From positions 62,001-126,000 of the forward strand of contig JAEWXF010000009.1 of NCBI GenBank assembly GCA_023396065.1: 64,000 nt of DNA, read 5' to 3'. Under the pieces are notes generated by a model. That model had not been told where the DNA came from, searched no databases, and saw only the letters and a program-made list of their open reading frames with translations. This DNA is from Methanobacteriota archaeon. GTDB taxonomy: Archaea > Halobacteriota > Methanomicrobia > Methanomicrobiales > Methanocorpusculaceae. This document shows, piece after piece, positions 1-8,614 of this stretch. Within the stretch, counting starts at the first letter, position 1, and each line of letters begins with the position of its first letter. A program made the position numbers and the translations under genes.

Positions 1-548
1 GAGGTTAGGGGCGCGTTGTCTGCAACGAGGCATCCCGTTGCATCCGGCTCCGAGCGTCGGATGAGGTCAATTGCTGCATGGACCGCATCCTCAGTTTTTT
101 TCTGTACGTTGCGGATGTGTGCTGCTTCTTCGACCGTTTTTCTTTCCCGCATTGCGGCAACTGTTCCGCGATCGATACGTACTTCTGCCACGTTCATGAG
201 GGTGTGCGCAAAGCCGACCGGCATGGATGCAGGTACCAGCAGCCGTTTGCCGGTAAGACTACGGATCATGTGTGCCGTTGCCAGCTCCGGGTTTTGATAT
301 TCCTGAAGGAGGGCAGGAAGCCCCGCCGCGCTCCTTGTTATCACGTCACATGGTGACTCTTTACGCGCACGTAATTCTTCCATTGAGGAAACAACGATTC
401 TGCCGTTTCCTCCTTTTGATAATATGTAAATATACGGGTCAGATGCCAGAAATCCGGCAAGATATCGCATATCCGCATTCTCTGAGGTGTCATATGCCAC
501 GTAGGCATCACAGCCCTCCCGTTCCAGCACCTCGAAAAGCTCCGTCAT
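1..548 (-). CDS. M24 family aminopeptidase (Xaa-Pro type), 5' part only
   Basis: The frame opens with ATG at 548 and runs off the window edge after about 182 residues without a stop. The start reads MTELFEVLEREGCDAYVAYD, followed by NADMRYLAGF, the usual opening of a creatinase-type N-terminal domain. A later stretch (RGTVAAMRERKTVEEAAHIRNVQKKTEDAVHAAI) resembles the linker into the pita-bread metallopeptidase domain of M24 enzymes such as proline dipeptidase. The metal-binding residues would lie outside the window, so activity cannot be judged. It is divergent from the membrane protein gene at 615. Alternative: another M24 hydrolase without peptidase activity. Confidence 0.8.
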   Translation of the reverse strand, partial: MTELFEVLEREGCDAYVAYDTSENADMRYLAGFLASDPYIYILSKGGNGRIVVSSMEELRARKESPCDVITRSAAGLPALLQEYQNPELATAHMIRSLTGKRLLVPASMPVGFAHTLMNVAEVRIDRGTVAAMRERKTVEEAAHIRNVQKKTEDAVHAAIDLIRRSEPDATGCLVADNAPLT

Positions 549-614
549 GTTCTGTATACATTTGGTGTTTCAGAGAGATGTAGTTTTTATTGCTGTGACA
601 CCGATGTACATACA

Positions 615-953
615 ATGGACGAGAAAGAACAAATGATATTCAAGGGTAAGTTCACCTTTCTGGTTGTGCTTCTGAATGTCATGATCTTTTCCGCGGCTGC
701 GGCGGTTCTGGTATGGGCAATTGTCCCGGAGGAATACTGGTTCAGACTGCCGGTTGTTGTCTGTGGCCTCATCCTCCTTGCGGTCAGTATTCTGCTCTTT
801 GTTCCCCGCTACAAAGCAACGAAGGCGTGGCTTGATGTTCACGGAACCACCAAAGAAGAACGGGTTGCCCAGGCCAAGAAAGAGCAGGAAGCATATCGTG
901 CACAGATTCGTGCGGAGCTTGAGGAAGAAATGCGTCAGGATGAACAAAAATAA
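615..953 (+). CDS. Small two-TM membrane protein
   Basis: 112 residues. Two hydrophobic helices are visible at about residues 11-37 and 43-62 (VVVCGLILLAVSILLFV). They are followed by a charged, Glu/Lys/Arg-rich tail of about 45 residues (KEERVAQAKKEQEAYRAQI) that probably forms a cytoplasmic helix or coiled coil. I do not recognise a family. It lies 14 bp upstream of the winged-helix gene at 968 and is probably co-transcribed with it, so the pair may be a membrane protein with its regulator. Confidence 0.7.
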   Translation: MDEKEQMIFKGKFTFLVVLLNVMIFSAAAAVLVWAIVPEEYWFRLPVVVCGLILLAVSILLFVPRYKATKAWLDVHGTTKEERVAQAKKEQEAYRAQIRAELEEEMRQDEQK

Positions 954-967
954 GGGGGTATAAAGCG

Positions 968-1270
968 TTGTTAAGTAAAATTGAGGGGGAGGTGGAGCTG
1001 TTGGGGCGCCATCTTTCTGTAATGCGAGTGGTTGCCAGAAGCGGTCCGATCGGTATTATGAAACTTACTGAGGAGCTGAGTCAGCCGCAACACCGTATCC
1101 GGTACTCCTTACGTGTTCTGGAGCAGATGCAGTATATCAAGGCGACTCCGGCTGGTGCCGTTGCTACACCGAAGGCCTATGATATGCTCAAAAATTTCGA
1201 TACTGAACTGGACGGTCTGATCCGGCAGTTATCTACTCTTCATCAGGAGGATCCGTCCTCTAAATCATAA
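968..1270 (+). CDS. Winged-helix transcriptional regulator
   Basis: 100 residues with a predicted helix-turn-helix at about 26-62 (VARSGPIGIMKLTEELSQPQ then HRIRYSLRVLEQ) and a short wing (YIKATPAGAVATPKAY). This resembles small archaeal winged-helix regulators that control nearby genes. The start is TTG at 968, chosen because a GGGGG ribosome-binding stretch lies about 9 bases upstream and no ATG fits the reading frame. It follows the small membrane protein gene by 14 bp. The target is unknown; local autoregulation is inference. Confidence 0.75.
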   Translation: MLSKIEGEVELLGRHLSVMRVVARSGPIGIMKLTEELSQPQHRIRYSLRVLEQMQYIKATPAGAVATPKAYDMLKNFDTELDGLIRQLSTLHQEDPSSKS

Positions 1271-1315
1271 TCTTTAATACGATGTATCACACATCTAATT
1301 AGGCAACACATCAGT

Positions 1316-1388
1316 GCCGCCATAACTCAGTTGGTAGAGTGGCTGGCTGTTAACCAGCATGTCACAGGTTCGAGTCCTGTTGGCGGCG
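1316..1388 (+). tRNA. tRNA-Asn (GTT)
   Basis: A cloverleaf is visible: acceptor GCCGCCA pairs with TGGCGGC, the anticodon arm is CTGGCTGTTAACCAG with anticodon GTT, and the T arm contains GGTTCGAGTCC. The discriminator base is G and CCA is not encoded. A T-rich tract (TTTTTCTTTTTG) follows within 10 bases and probably terminates transcription. Confidence 0.95.
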
Positions 1389-1730
1389 TTCGTTTTTCTT
1401 TTTGTTTCGTGTTTCTCCATGTCGTGATCAGGTTTTGGTGATATTCATCTTTCTACGGTGTCTTCCATGGATTCTGTATCTGAGATCTTTTACCCTGCGA
1501 CTATACTCTTTGCGCGGATCTGGAATGGCTGGTCTAAGATTCAGAGAACTCCGCTGTGGTCTGAGTGGGGTCTTTGGACCACAGTATCCCTGCAGTGTTT
1601 TCTTTTTTCGCACTGCAACCTTTAAGTATCACCAAGCCAAATAGTATATGTTCTTCTGCAAGGGAACAAATTTCTTTCGAGGAGCAGGACTCCCTGTATC
1701 CTCCATTTTCCTGTACTTTTACTTTTGTGA
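1389..1730. other. Intergenic region between two tRNAs
   Basis: No convincing reading frame. It begins with the T-rich terminator tract after tRNA-Asn. An imperfect hairpin has CTGTGGTC at about 1553 pairing with GACCACAG at about 1575. The stretch just before the second tRNA (CCATTTTCCTGTACTTTTACTTTTG) is pyrimidine-rich and probably holds its promoter, but I see no clear TATA box. Confidence 0.4.
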
Positions 1731-1802
1731 GGGCCTGTAGCTTAGTGGTGGAGCGCCCGGCTCATAACCGGGTGGTCGTGGGTTCGAACCCCTCCGGGCC
1801 CA
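1731..1802 (+). tRNA. tRNA with CAT anticodon (elongator Met or Ile2)
   Basis: Acceptor GGGCCTG pairs with CGGGCCC with one G-T pair, and the discriminator is A. The anticodon arm CCCGGCTCATAACCGGG gives anticodon CAT. It lacks the A1-T72 pair of archaeal initiator tRNA, so it is not the initiator. The GGGCC acceptor together with GGTCGTGGGTTCGAA is shared by archaeal tRNA-Ile2, whose C34 is modified to agmatidine, and by elongator Met. Sequence alone does not settle which. The T stem has one T-T mismatch. Confidence 0.9.
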
Positions 1803-1910
1803 TATCCTGAACACATATTCCGGGTTCTATCCTGCTGGGTTTTGTGCCTTCTGTTGCCTGAGGGTCGCAATCATACATGATTTTATCAGGGAAGTGCCCC
1901 ATTATAATAT

Positions 1911-2187
1911 GGGACTAGTCCGGGTGGCTTGGCGTCACCTGTAACCTGAAACAGCCAATACGCAGGGGACGAAGTTTGAGGACGGCTGTGGCAGTTCTTC
2001 TGACATGATGTATTCCGACGTTGATACCTCGTCCTGTGAGGTCAGCGGCCGGGGTGAGTATATCCGGAGGGATGTACCGCCCCCTAATCGTGGGCACCGG
2101 TTCAGGCCCGGAAGGGAGCAGACCTACCGTGAACGCATGGCGCCCACAGGGTTGCGGGGCGGAGAAGGGGTGCATCAGAGACGCTGA
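1911..2187 (+). ncRNA. Signal recognition particle (7S) RNA
   Basis: The hallmark helix 8 motif GGTTCAGGCCCGGAAGGGAG followed by CAGACC lies at 2099-2124. The 5' domain has GCGTCACCTGTAACC at about 1932-1946, as in archaeal SRP RNA loops. The 3' part (GGGGCGGAGAAGGGGTGCAT then CAGAGACGC) also matches the archaeal type. The RNA is the scaffold for SRP54 and SRP19 in membrane targeting. Ends are approximate. A TATA-like ATTTTAT at 1880-1886 would start transcription near 1910, which fits the assigned 5' end. Confidence 0.92.
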
Positions 2188-2243
2188 ATGTGCGCTTCCA
2201 ACCGATAACGTGTCCCATCTCTTGCTTTTCAGAGGTTTTCTTT

Positions 2244-3206
2244 ATGGCAAAAGTGACAATCATTGGAGCAACCGGCCAGGTTGGATCCTATGCAGCTCAT
2301 GCGGTGTCGCAGTTCCCACATGTGCAGGAGATGTGTCTCTACGGTCGGCCGGGGAATGAGCAGTATCTTGACGGTCTTGCCCATGATATGATGGATTCAT
2401 TTGCCGCGCGAGGGACAAATACCCGTGTTACGTTCGGGACGCACCCGAAAGAACTGCGGGGGTCAGATATTATTGTGCTGACGTCCGGTGTTCCAAGAAA
2501 ACCAAATCAGAACCGTCTTGATCTTGCTATGGAAAATGCACGCATCGTGAAGCATTATGCCGAGCAGGTCGGGCGGATGGCACCCGATTCCATTTTGCTG
2601 GTCGTGACAAACCCGGTGGATATTATGACAACGGTTGCGCTGAAGTATTCTGGTATGATGCCGCACCGTGTGTTTGGTCTTGGGACCCACCTGGATTCTA
2701 TGCGCCTGAAGGCATGTCTTGCTGAGTTTTTCAATGTGCATGTGAGTGAAGTGCACACCCGTATTATCGGTGAACACGGGGATACTATGGTGCCCCTGTG
2801 GTCTGCTACGACGATTGGGGGTATTCAGATCGATAACATGCGCGGGATTGCAACGCTTCCGCGTGATGAGATGATTGAGCAGGTGAAAAATAGCGGGTCA
2901 TATATTATTCAGTCACGGGGAGCGACGGTTTATGGTCCGGGAGATGCCATTGCTACGTTAATTCGGACGATTGTTGAGGATGAGAACCGGATGCTGACGG
3001 TTTCGACACAGATCCGGCGTGAGATTTTTGGTCACGAGGGTGTGTGCATCAGTGTGCCGACACGGATGACGCGCGGCGGAGTGTTTCCAATTGGGGTGAG
3101 GATGTCGGATACGGAGGTGGCACAGTTTGCCGAGTCGGTTAAGGTGATCAAGAAGCTGACTGAGGAGGTGTGTGCGTTTCTGGATACTGAGGGGAAGTCG
3201 GCATAA
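2244..3206 (+). CDS. mdh: Malate dehydrogenase (LDH/MDH superfamily)
   Basis: 320 residues. The N-terminal Rossmann motif GATGQVG (8-14) binds NAD(P). Substrate-binding arginines appear as R85 in VPRKPNQNR, R91, and R154 in HLDSMR, and the catalytic pair is D151 and H178 (GEHGDT). Arg rather than Gln at position 85 favours malate/oxaloacetate over lactate. It would serve the reductive partial citric acid pathway of methanogens. The start is ATG 2244, preceded by AGAGGTT; an upstream in-frame ATG at 2190 lies in the SRP RNA tail and adds no conserved residues. A second family member lies at 13457. Confidence 0.92.
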   Translation: MAKVTIIGATGQVGSYAAHAVSQFPHVQEMCLYGRPGNEQYLDGLAHDMMDSFAARGTNTRVTFGTHPKELRGSDIIVLTSGVPRKPNQNRLDLAMENARIVKHYAEQVGRMAPDSILLVVTNPVDIMTTVALKYSGMMPHRVFGLGTHLDSMRLKACLAEFFNVHVSEVHTRIIGEHGDTMVPLWSATTIGGIQIDNMRGIATLPRDEMIEQVKNSGSYIIQSRGATVYGPGDAIATLIRTIVEDENRMLTVSTQIRREIFGHEGVCISVPTRMTRGGVFPIGVRMSDTEVAQFAESVKVIKKLTEEVCAFLDTEGKSA

Positions 3207-3389
3207 TACTGGTTCTAAAAAAAAACTTTTCTGCGCTGCGACGGGGCTTTGGTTTGTGTGTGTCAATATGTTTTTTTGGGATTTTTCATTCGTCTGCTAA
3301 ATACACGATCTGTTGAGGATGAGGAGAAGAATATCCTGTTGCCATCTGAAATCCCGCACGCAGTTCACTCCACCAGCCGCACAACCCGG
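3207..3389. other. Intergenic region between convergent genes
   Basis: This stretch follows the malate dehydrogenase stop. An A-run just after the stop (TAAAAAAAAAC) and a T-run at about 3271-3277 are the only notable features. The gene remnant lies beyond it. No RNA gene is recognised. Confidence 0.3.
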
Positions 3390-3533
3390 CTAATCGACAA
3401 TCGTTCCTATGGTTTTGGCAAGCTTGCCTCTTCCCGGAATTTTTTCGACATCAACTGCCCGCAGGTATACGGGTTGTTCGCAGACATTTGAGACGTTGTG
3501 GTATCCGAGGGCACGTTCAATAGGAACCAAGCG
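3390..3533 (-). pseudogene. C-terminal remnant of an unidentified gene
   Basis: On the minus strand 47 codons read like real protein (RLVPIERALGYHNVSNVCEQ, then PVYLRAVDVEKIPGRGKLAK and TIGTIVD) and end in TAG. An in-frame TAA stands directly before the first codon, no ATG or ribosome binding site is present, and a TTG at the second codon is the only possible start. The composition (charged and hydrophobic residues alternating, GRGK loop) is unlike antisense noise. I read it as the surviving 3' end of a deleted gene. The family is not recognised. Confidence 0.45.
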
Positions 3534-3590
3534 TTATTGAGTGTTCCCGGGAAGCACACCACCACTCACAGAAAAAAAGAGGGAATAATC

Positions 3591-5003
3591 TCACACAGAA
3601 TTAAACGTCAGAAGCGCCGCATCGCCGCTCCCGGTCAGAACAAGCTGTCCGTCCACCAGATTATATCCCGTAACCGCACGCAGCGAAGCAAAGAATGCAG
3701 TCTCCTCACGCATCTGCTCCTGAGTCCCGGTCATCTTCGTACTCGCAATACCCGTAAGCACCAGACCATCGTTCGCCGAAAATGCAGCAGTACCCGTATA
3801 CGTATTCACCGGCGCCTGACCGCTGATCGATCCATCACTCTGAATCGTCAGCGTAACATTCACATTCCCGGCAAGACTCCACGTGGTCCCCCGCAGCAGA
3901 TCCGCCACGTTCACCGAATAGCTAAGCGTCTTCCCATCCGCTGCCGTAATCACCAGGCCCGCAGCATCCAGCTGGTAACTGCTGGCATTCTGCAGAACAG
4001 CATAATACTCACTCTCAAATGCATTCACTCCGGAATCTGCACCCAGCATCAGCGTAGTTGCAATATCCCGCACCGAAAGCCCGTCCAGACCCGCAGCTCT
4101 CCAGACACCCGAATACATATTCACCGGTGCCTGACCGTGCAGCGTCCCGTCCCTCCCAAACACCAGCGTCACCGTCTGCGCAGCCGCTGGGGGAGCCGTT
4201 CCATTGATCTCGGTCAGTATCCAGCTCGTCTCCGTCAGCTGCGGCTGAAACACAAGAATCGTATTTCCTCTCGCATCCGTCACCTGCAGCATACCCATAC
4301 TAAAGGAGAAACTATTGGCCGCCGGCAGAAGCGCAAAATACGCATCCTCCTGTGCCATCACATTCGGCGTACCCGCCATCTTCGTACTCGCCACCGGTTC
4401 AATCACCAGATGCGTCCCGTTCGACCTCCACGTAGACGTATACTGATTAATACCTCCGTTTCCGGAGAGCTTCCCCTCGCGGTCAAACATCAGCGTAATC
4501 TGGGCAATACTCTCTGTCGGTACCTGTGAAGCCTGCGGTGTATACGTAACAAGCGTCCAGGACGTATTTTCCAGCGGCGGAACAAACGTCAGAACCGTCT
4601 GGCCGCTCGCATTCGTCAGGACAAGCGTATCAGAACTCAGCGTATACCCCGTAACATTCTGCAGAGCCGCAAAATACCGTGACTCCTCAGTCATAAGGGG
4701 CTCCGGCCCTGCCATCAGCGTACTAATCATATTCCCGAACGTAATCGTGCCTTTCGCTGCATCCAGCGTATACTCACCACCGTAACTGTTTATCCCGCCG
4801 CTGCCGGACACTGACCCGTTGCCGAAGTTCAGCGAAATACTACCGGCCGGTGCCGCCGCCGCACTCCCGGTATCAAACTCAGAAAGCCTCCATGCAGTCC
4901 CGTCCGGACTCGGCTGTCCGCCGGAACTCACGCACCCTGCCGTGAGGACAAATGCCCCCACGAAAATCAGGGCCATACAAAAAATACGAATGTGTGTGTT
5001 CAT
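3591..5003 (-). CDS. Secreted lipoprotein with four META-type repeats
   Basis: 470 residues. The signal peptide ends in the lipobox LTAGC (C24), so the mature protein is probably lipid-anchored outside the membrane. Four repeats of roughly 105-110 residues follow. Each has a TSWxL-like opening, a glycine-rich core (SGSGGINSY, SGNGGINQY, HGQAPVNMY, SGQAPVNTY), a T-M-A-G or similar turn, an aromatic YFAAL-type helix and an ending such as TVLTFVP. This matches META/HslJ-like domains, which in bacteria are tied to envelope stress. A paralogue with the same plan lies at 24765-26165. The ligand is unknown. Confidence 0.85.
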   Translation of the reverse strand: MNTHIRIFCMALIFVGAFVLTAGCVSSGGQPSPDGTAWRLSEFDTGSAAAAPAGSISLNFGNGSVSGSGGINSYGGEYTLDAAKGTITFGNMISTLMAGPEPLMTEESRYFAALQNVTGYTLSSDTLVLTNASGQTVLTFVPPLENTSWTLVTYTPQASQVPTESIAQITLMFDREGKLSGNGGINQYTSTWRSNGTHLVIEPVASTKMAGTPNVMAQEDAYFALLPAANSFSFSMGMLQVTDARGNTILVFQPQLTETSWILTEINGTAPPAAAQTVTLVFGRDGTLHGQAPVNMYSGVWRAAGLDGLSVRDIATTLMLGADSGVNAFESEYYAVLQNASSYQLDAAGLVITAADGKTLSYSVNVADLLRGTTWSLAGNVNVTLTIQSDGSISGQAPVNTYTGTAAFSANDGLVLTGIASTKMTGTQEQMREETAFFASLRAVTGYNLVDGQLVLTGSGDAALLTFNSV

Positions 5004-5084
5004 GCATCTATCATTACCCCGAATCCGTTAAAAGAGTCCGGATAGTACCAAAAATACCACAAACACCCAAGAGAAAAAATGGAT

Positions 5085-5108
5085 ATGATGCGGGAACTCC
5101 CGCATCAT
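5085..5108 (-). terminator. Hairpin terminator after the DUF5350-like gene
   Basis: A perfect 11-bp inverted repeat (ATGATGCGGGA, 2-nt loop, TCCCGCATCAT) is followed on the minus strand by ATCCATTTTTT. It lies about 65 bp after the stop of the gene ending at 5172 and looks like an intrinsic terminator. Confidence 0.6.
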
Positions 5109-5128
5109 TACATGATTTTAGATATTCG

Positions 5129-5150
5129 CGTAAGCCAGGAATGGCTTACG
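5129..5150 (-). terminator. Second hairpin downstream of the DUF5350-like gene
   Basis: CGTAAGCCA and TGGCTTACG pair perfectly around a 4-nt loop. It lies between the stop codon at 5172 and the stronger hairpin at 5085. No T-run follows directly, so it may stabilise the 3' end rather than terminate. Confidence 0.4.
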
Positions 5151-5171
5151 GGCACACACGTCCCAAAGAGT

Positions 5172-5441
5172 TCAGCGCTTTGCTTTTGCCTTTGCGCCCA
5201 TCATGGACTTTTTCGACCGGCGGATCCGGCGACGGATACGCTGATCTGCGATCTTCGGTCCGCGGCGGCCCTGCTGTGGAGCATTTGCCATGCGGCTCTC
5301 GATCTTTGCCACGATACTGGCTCTCTTAAATCTCTGGTTCGGTCCCGGTTTTTTGACCTCTCCCTCTTTCTGGGGAACGAGTCTGATCTGACCGTTAACA
5401 CCTTTCACCTGGTGCCAGTTGATGCTACCTGTCTTTCCCAT
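5172..5441 (-). CDS. Small basic protein, DUF5350-like
   Basis: 89 residues, strongly basic, with MGKTGSINWHQVKGVNGQIR at the N-terminus and an Arg/Lys-rich C-terminal half (IADQRIRRRIRRSKKSMMGA then KAKAKR). The pattern matches my memory of the DUF5350 family of Methanomicrobiales; that assignment rests on recall, not a search. Its charge suggests RNA, ribosome or DNA binding. AAGGAG lies eight bases before the ATG. Two hairpins follow the gene, so it is probably transcribed alone. Confidence 0.75.
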   Translation of the reverse strand: MGKTGSINWHQVKGVNGQIRLVPQKEGEVKKPGPNQRFKRASIVAKIESRMANAPQQGRRGPKIADQRIRRRIRRSKKSMMGAKAKAKR

Positions 5442-5538
5442 ATTGAACTCCTTACCTTGTTTGCGTCCAGCTCACTTAAACATATCTCAATGCAATTACC
5501 GGAAATTTTTGGAAAATCGCGCAGCCGTGAGGGCAGTC

Positions 5539-7377
5539 TCAGAGAATCCTCCCCATTTCATCGTTCAGCACCTCACTGACAACTTTCCCGTCAATGCGGC
5601 CGCGTACCTCCTTCATCACAATACCCATAACCGGACCAAGCGCCGTTTTCCCGCGTGATTTAATAAATTCAACCCGATCCTCCACAATCGTATGCACAAG
5701 CGACTCCAGCTCCTCACGGGAAAACGCCGGCGCGACCGTCGCAACAGCCTCCTCCAGCGTCATACCCTTTGCACACGCAGAAAGAATATCAGACACCGCC
5801 TCCTTCGCTGCATGTCCCGCCTCAACCGCCTTCATCACCGCAATCACCGAATCATCCGGCAGCGCATCCGCCCCGACACCCGCCCGCGACAACTCCTTCA
5901 ACGACGCAAGAATCGTCCGCGCGGCAAACACCGGACGGATACCCTCCGCCACCGCCCGTTCAAACAGCGGCAGCTTCTCCGAAAATGCCATCTGGTGCGC
6001 CAGACCCGCATCAAACCCGTACTCAGACACAAACCGCTCCGCCTTCACCGTCAGCAGCTCAGGCATCACAAGTGAGTTCCAGTACTCGGGAGACACCGGA
6101 ACCGGCAGAATATCTGTCTCCGGATACATCCGCGCAGCACCCGGCAGCGGGCGCATATACGCAGTCGATCCGCCCTCAAGCATCTTCCGCGTCTCCTCCG
6201 GCACCCCTTCCATAGCAAGCTTCGCCCGGCGGAGAATCATCTTCATCGCACATCTGCACTTCTCACCCGTTGCCGCCACAAGCACCACCGCATCCTCCTC
6301 CCCCGCACCGAGAGTCTCTTTCAGCAGATCCACCTCAGCCTGGGTAACACCGTATGCCGGCAGCTCATCCGTATGGAACAGACCGCCCACACCGCACTTC
6401 TTCGCATAATCCGACATCTCCGATCCCAGTCTGCGGCCCGGCTGAATCTCCATCCCGACTAGCCCCGCAAACCCGTGCAGAACCGTTGCCAGGATAACCT
6501 TCGCTTTCTTCAGCACCTGCGACTCCGTCCGGGCAAACACCTGCGTCACATCATACACCTCGCCGTTCACCAGCGCATTGCGTGCCAGCAGTTCATCCCG
6601 GATAGCAAGCAGTGACAACTGCCGCTGCACCTCGCGGCGGACAACCTCCGCAATCAGATCCAGCTCCTGAACCCCCTTAATCTCCACGCGGGCACCGTCA
6701 CGGATGGACACATTCACATCCTGACGAATCGTCCCGAGGCCCCGTTTCACCCGGCCCGTAGACCGCAGCGTCATCCCGATATACTGCGCCACATCATGCA
6801 CCTGCTCCGGCGTCTTCATACAGGGCGCAGTCGTAATCTCAATCAGCGGAATACCCAGCCGGTCAACCGAAAACGTCGTATCGTTCACCCGCTGGCATGC
6901 CTCCTCCTCAACCGCCACCGTCTCAATCCGGCAGGTATGATCAATCGCACCGTTCAGCGCCACAAGCGCAGTCCGCTGGAACCCGCTCGTAGCCGACCCG
7001 TCCACGATCATCTTCCGCATCGTGTGAATCTGCGATAGCGGCGTCATCTGAAACATCTTGGCAAGCGTCAGCACAATATCCAGCGCCTCAGGATTCAGCG
7101 GCGACGGCGGCTGCTCATCGATCTCCACAAGCCCGGTTGTGTCATACGTATAATACGTAAACAGCCGTGCCTGCATCATCTCCTCCTTTGCAGCCCGGTC
7201 CACATCACCCATCTCCGACGTTGCCACGCGCAGATACCGTTTCACCTCACCTGTATGCTCCGCAGAGTCGCGGATAACCGTTGGCGTATGGGAAAACAGC
7301 TTTTCCCGGGTATTCAGCTGCTGGTGAATCTCAATACCTGCCTTGAGACCAAGCGTTTCATAATCAAAATCCGTCAT
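5539..7377 (-). CDS. gatE: Glu-tRNA(Gln) amidotransferase subunit E
   Basis: 612 residues. GatE binds and activates Glu-tRNA(Gln) so that ammonia from GatD can convert it to Gln-tRNA(Gln). The N-terminal GatB-like catalytic domain is visible (LGLKAGIEIHQQLNT, then ATSEMGDVDRAAKEEM), followed by an AspRS-like insertion and a helical tail typical of GatE (DRVEFIKSRGKTALGPVMGI near the end). The start at 7377 is preceded by GGGAGATCTGAG and begins one base after the gatD stop. A longer start at 7401 would lie inside gatD with no binding site. Confidence 0.95.
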   Translation of the reverse strand: MTDFDYETLGLKAGIEIHQQLNTREKLFSHTPTVIRDSAEHTGEVKRYLRVATSEMGDVDRAAKEEMMQARLFTYYTYDTTGLVEIDEQPPSPLNPEALDIVLTLAKMFQMTPLSQIHTMRKMIVDGSATSGFQRTALVALNGAIDHTCRIETVAVEEEACQRVNDTTFSVDRLGIPLIEITTAPCMKTPEQVHDVAQYIGMTLRSTGRVKRGLGTIRQDVNVSIRDGARVEIKGVQELDLIAEVVRREVQRQLSLLAIRDELLARNALVNGEVYDVTQVFARTESQVLKKAKVILATVLHGFAGLVGMEIQPGRRLGSEMSDYAKKCGVGGLFHTDELPAYGVTQAEVDLLKETLGAGEEDAVVLVAATGEKCRCAMKMILRRAKLAMEGVPEETRKMLEGGSTAYMRPLPGAARMYPETDILPVPVSPEYWNSLVMPELLTVKAERFVSEYGFDAGLAHQMAFSEKLPLFERAVAEGIRPVFAARTILASLKELSRAGVGADALPDDSVIAVMKAVEAGHAAKEAVSDILSACAKGMTLEEAVATVAPAFSREELESLVHTIVEDRVEFIKSRGKTALGPVMGIVMKEVRGRIDGKVVSEVLNDEMGRIL

Positions 7378-7378
7378 C

Positions 7379-8614
7379 TCAGATCTCCCTCCCCAGATCA
7401 TAGGCCAGTTCGCCTTTCAGATTCGTCTGCATCATTCGTTTCACATCCGCCGGGCGCGACACATTCGCAAGCACCCACATAAGTTTTACCAGTGCAACCT
7501 CAGGCAGCATATCGCCCCCCTCAATAACACCCGCATCCAGCAGATCACGGCCGGTCTCATACACACGGTCGCAGACCACGCCTGCCTGACACTGTGACGT
7601 CATCACAACCGTCGTTCCTGCCGCTGCAAGCGCCGCAATTTTGGGAATACAGTCCGTACCGACATGACCAAGTCCGGTTCCTGAAATAACCAGACCCGCA
7701 TACCCGCAAAACGCATCAAACACGCATGGATTCATTCCCGGATAATACTGAATAAGTCCGCAGTGCGGCTCCAGCCGGTCGGACAACCGGAGTTCACGCG
7801 CATCCCGGCGGATCGCATCGGACGCCAGCGTAACATCTCCCTCTGGATAGGCAACACTGCCCACCGGCTCCCGGCCGATACTCCGGAATGCATCCCGGCG
7901 TGAAGTGTGATTTTTCCGGACACGCGTTGCCCGGTGCAGGGAACAGACCGTATCACTGGAGGTCTCATGCATACAGATAACCACTTCGCCGAGATCGGAC
8001 ACGCCTGCACGTGCCGAACAGATTGCATTCATCGCATTATCACTGCTCGGCCGGTCAGCCGACCGCTGGGCACCGACAAAGATCACCGGAACCGGCGTAT
8101 CCAGCATGAATGCAACCGCAGCCGCGCTGTAGAGCATCGTATCCGTACCATGGGTTACGAGAATACCTTTCGAGCCTGCCCGGACTTCATCATAAATCGT
8201 GCGTGCCAGCTCCTGCCACATGGCCGGATTCATATTCTCGGACAGAACATTGAACGGCTGCAGCGTCCGGAACCGGGCAATACCGGCGAGTTCCGGTATG
8301 GAACGGAGGATATCCTCTGCGGTGAACTTTGAGGATACCGCACCCGTCCGGTAATCAACCGTACTTGCAATCGTTCCGCCGGTGGAGATGATCGAAAGCT
8401 GCGGCAGGTTTGCATCCTGCATCAGCGGTTCCTGTGCAGGCTTTTCCGGAAGAACGCTTACCGCCCCCGGAGTACACAGGGATTCCGGGACGCAGATATT
8501 GTAGCCGCTGGAAAGTTTCACGATCGCATTCCCCGCGGATGCGGAGATGTAGATTCCATGGAGAACGAGGCCCGCGAACGCAATGTCAACCGGGTCACTA
8601 TTGGAGAATGTCAT
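7379..8614 (-). CDS. gatD: Glu-tRNA(Gln) amidotransferase subunit D
   Basis: 411 residues. This asparaginase-like subunit releases ammonia from glutamine for GatE. An N-terminal SH3-like part (about 1-60) is followed by the amidase domain with STGGTIAS (78-84, nucleophile T81) and VTHGTDTM (153-160), which carries the second Thr-Asp pair. The ATG overlaps the argH stop by four bases (ATGA) and gatE follows one base after its own stop, so the three genes are translationally coupled. GatDE is specific to archaea, which generally lack the GatCAB route for glutamine. Confidence 0.95.
   Translation of the reverse strand: MTFSNSDPVDIAFAGLVLHGIYISASAGNAIVKLSSGYNICVPESLCTPGAVSVLPEKPAQEPLMQDANLPQLSIISTGGTIASTVDYRTGAVSSKFTAEDILRSIPELAGIARFRTLQPFNVLSENMNPAMWQELARTIYDEVRAGSKGILVTHGTDTMLYSAAAVAFMLDTPVPVIFVGAQRSADRPSSDNAMNAICSARAGVSDLGEVVICMHETSSDTVCSLHRATRVRKNHTSRRDAFRSIGREPVGSVAYPEGDVTLASDAIRRDARELRLSDRLEPHCGLIQYYPGMNPCVFDAFCGYAGLVISGTGLGHVGTDCIPKIAALAAAGTTVVMTSQCQAGVVCDRVYETGRDLLDAGVIEGGDMLPEVALVKLMWVLANVSRPADVKRMMQTNLKGELAYDLGREI

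Noticed and set aside
2190..2243. Upstream in-frame start for malate dehydrogenase
   Set aside because: These codons lie in and just after the SRP RNA tail and do not resemble the family N-terminus; ATG 2244 has a binding site.
3498..4529. Plus-strand frame of 343 codons, rich in His/Arg/Pro
   Set aside because: Antisense to the META lipoprotein, which has a signal peptide and four clear repeats; the composition is typical of a shadow frame.
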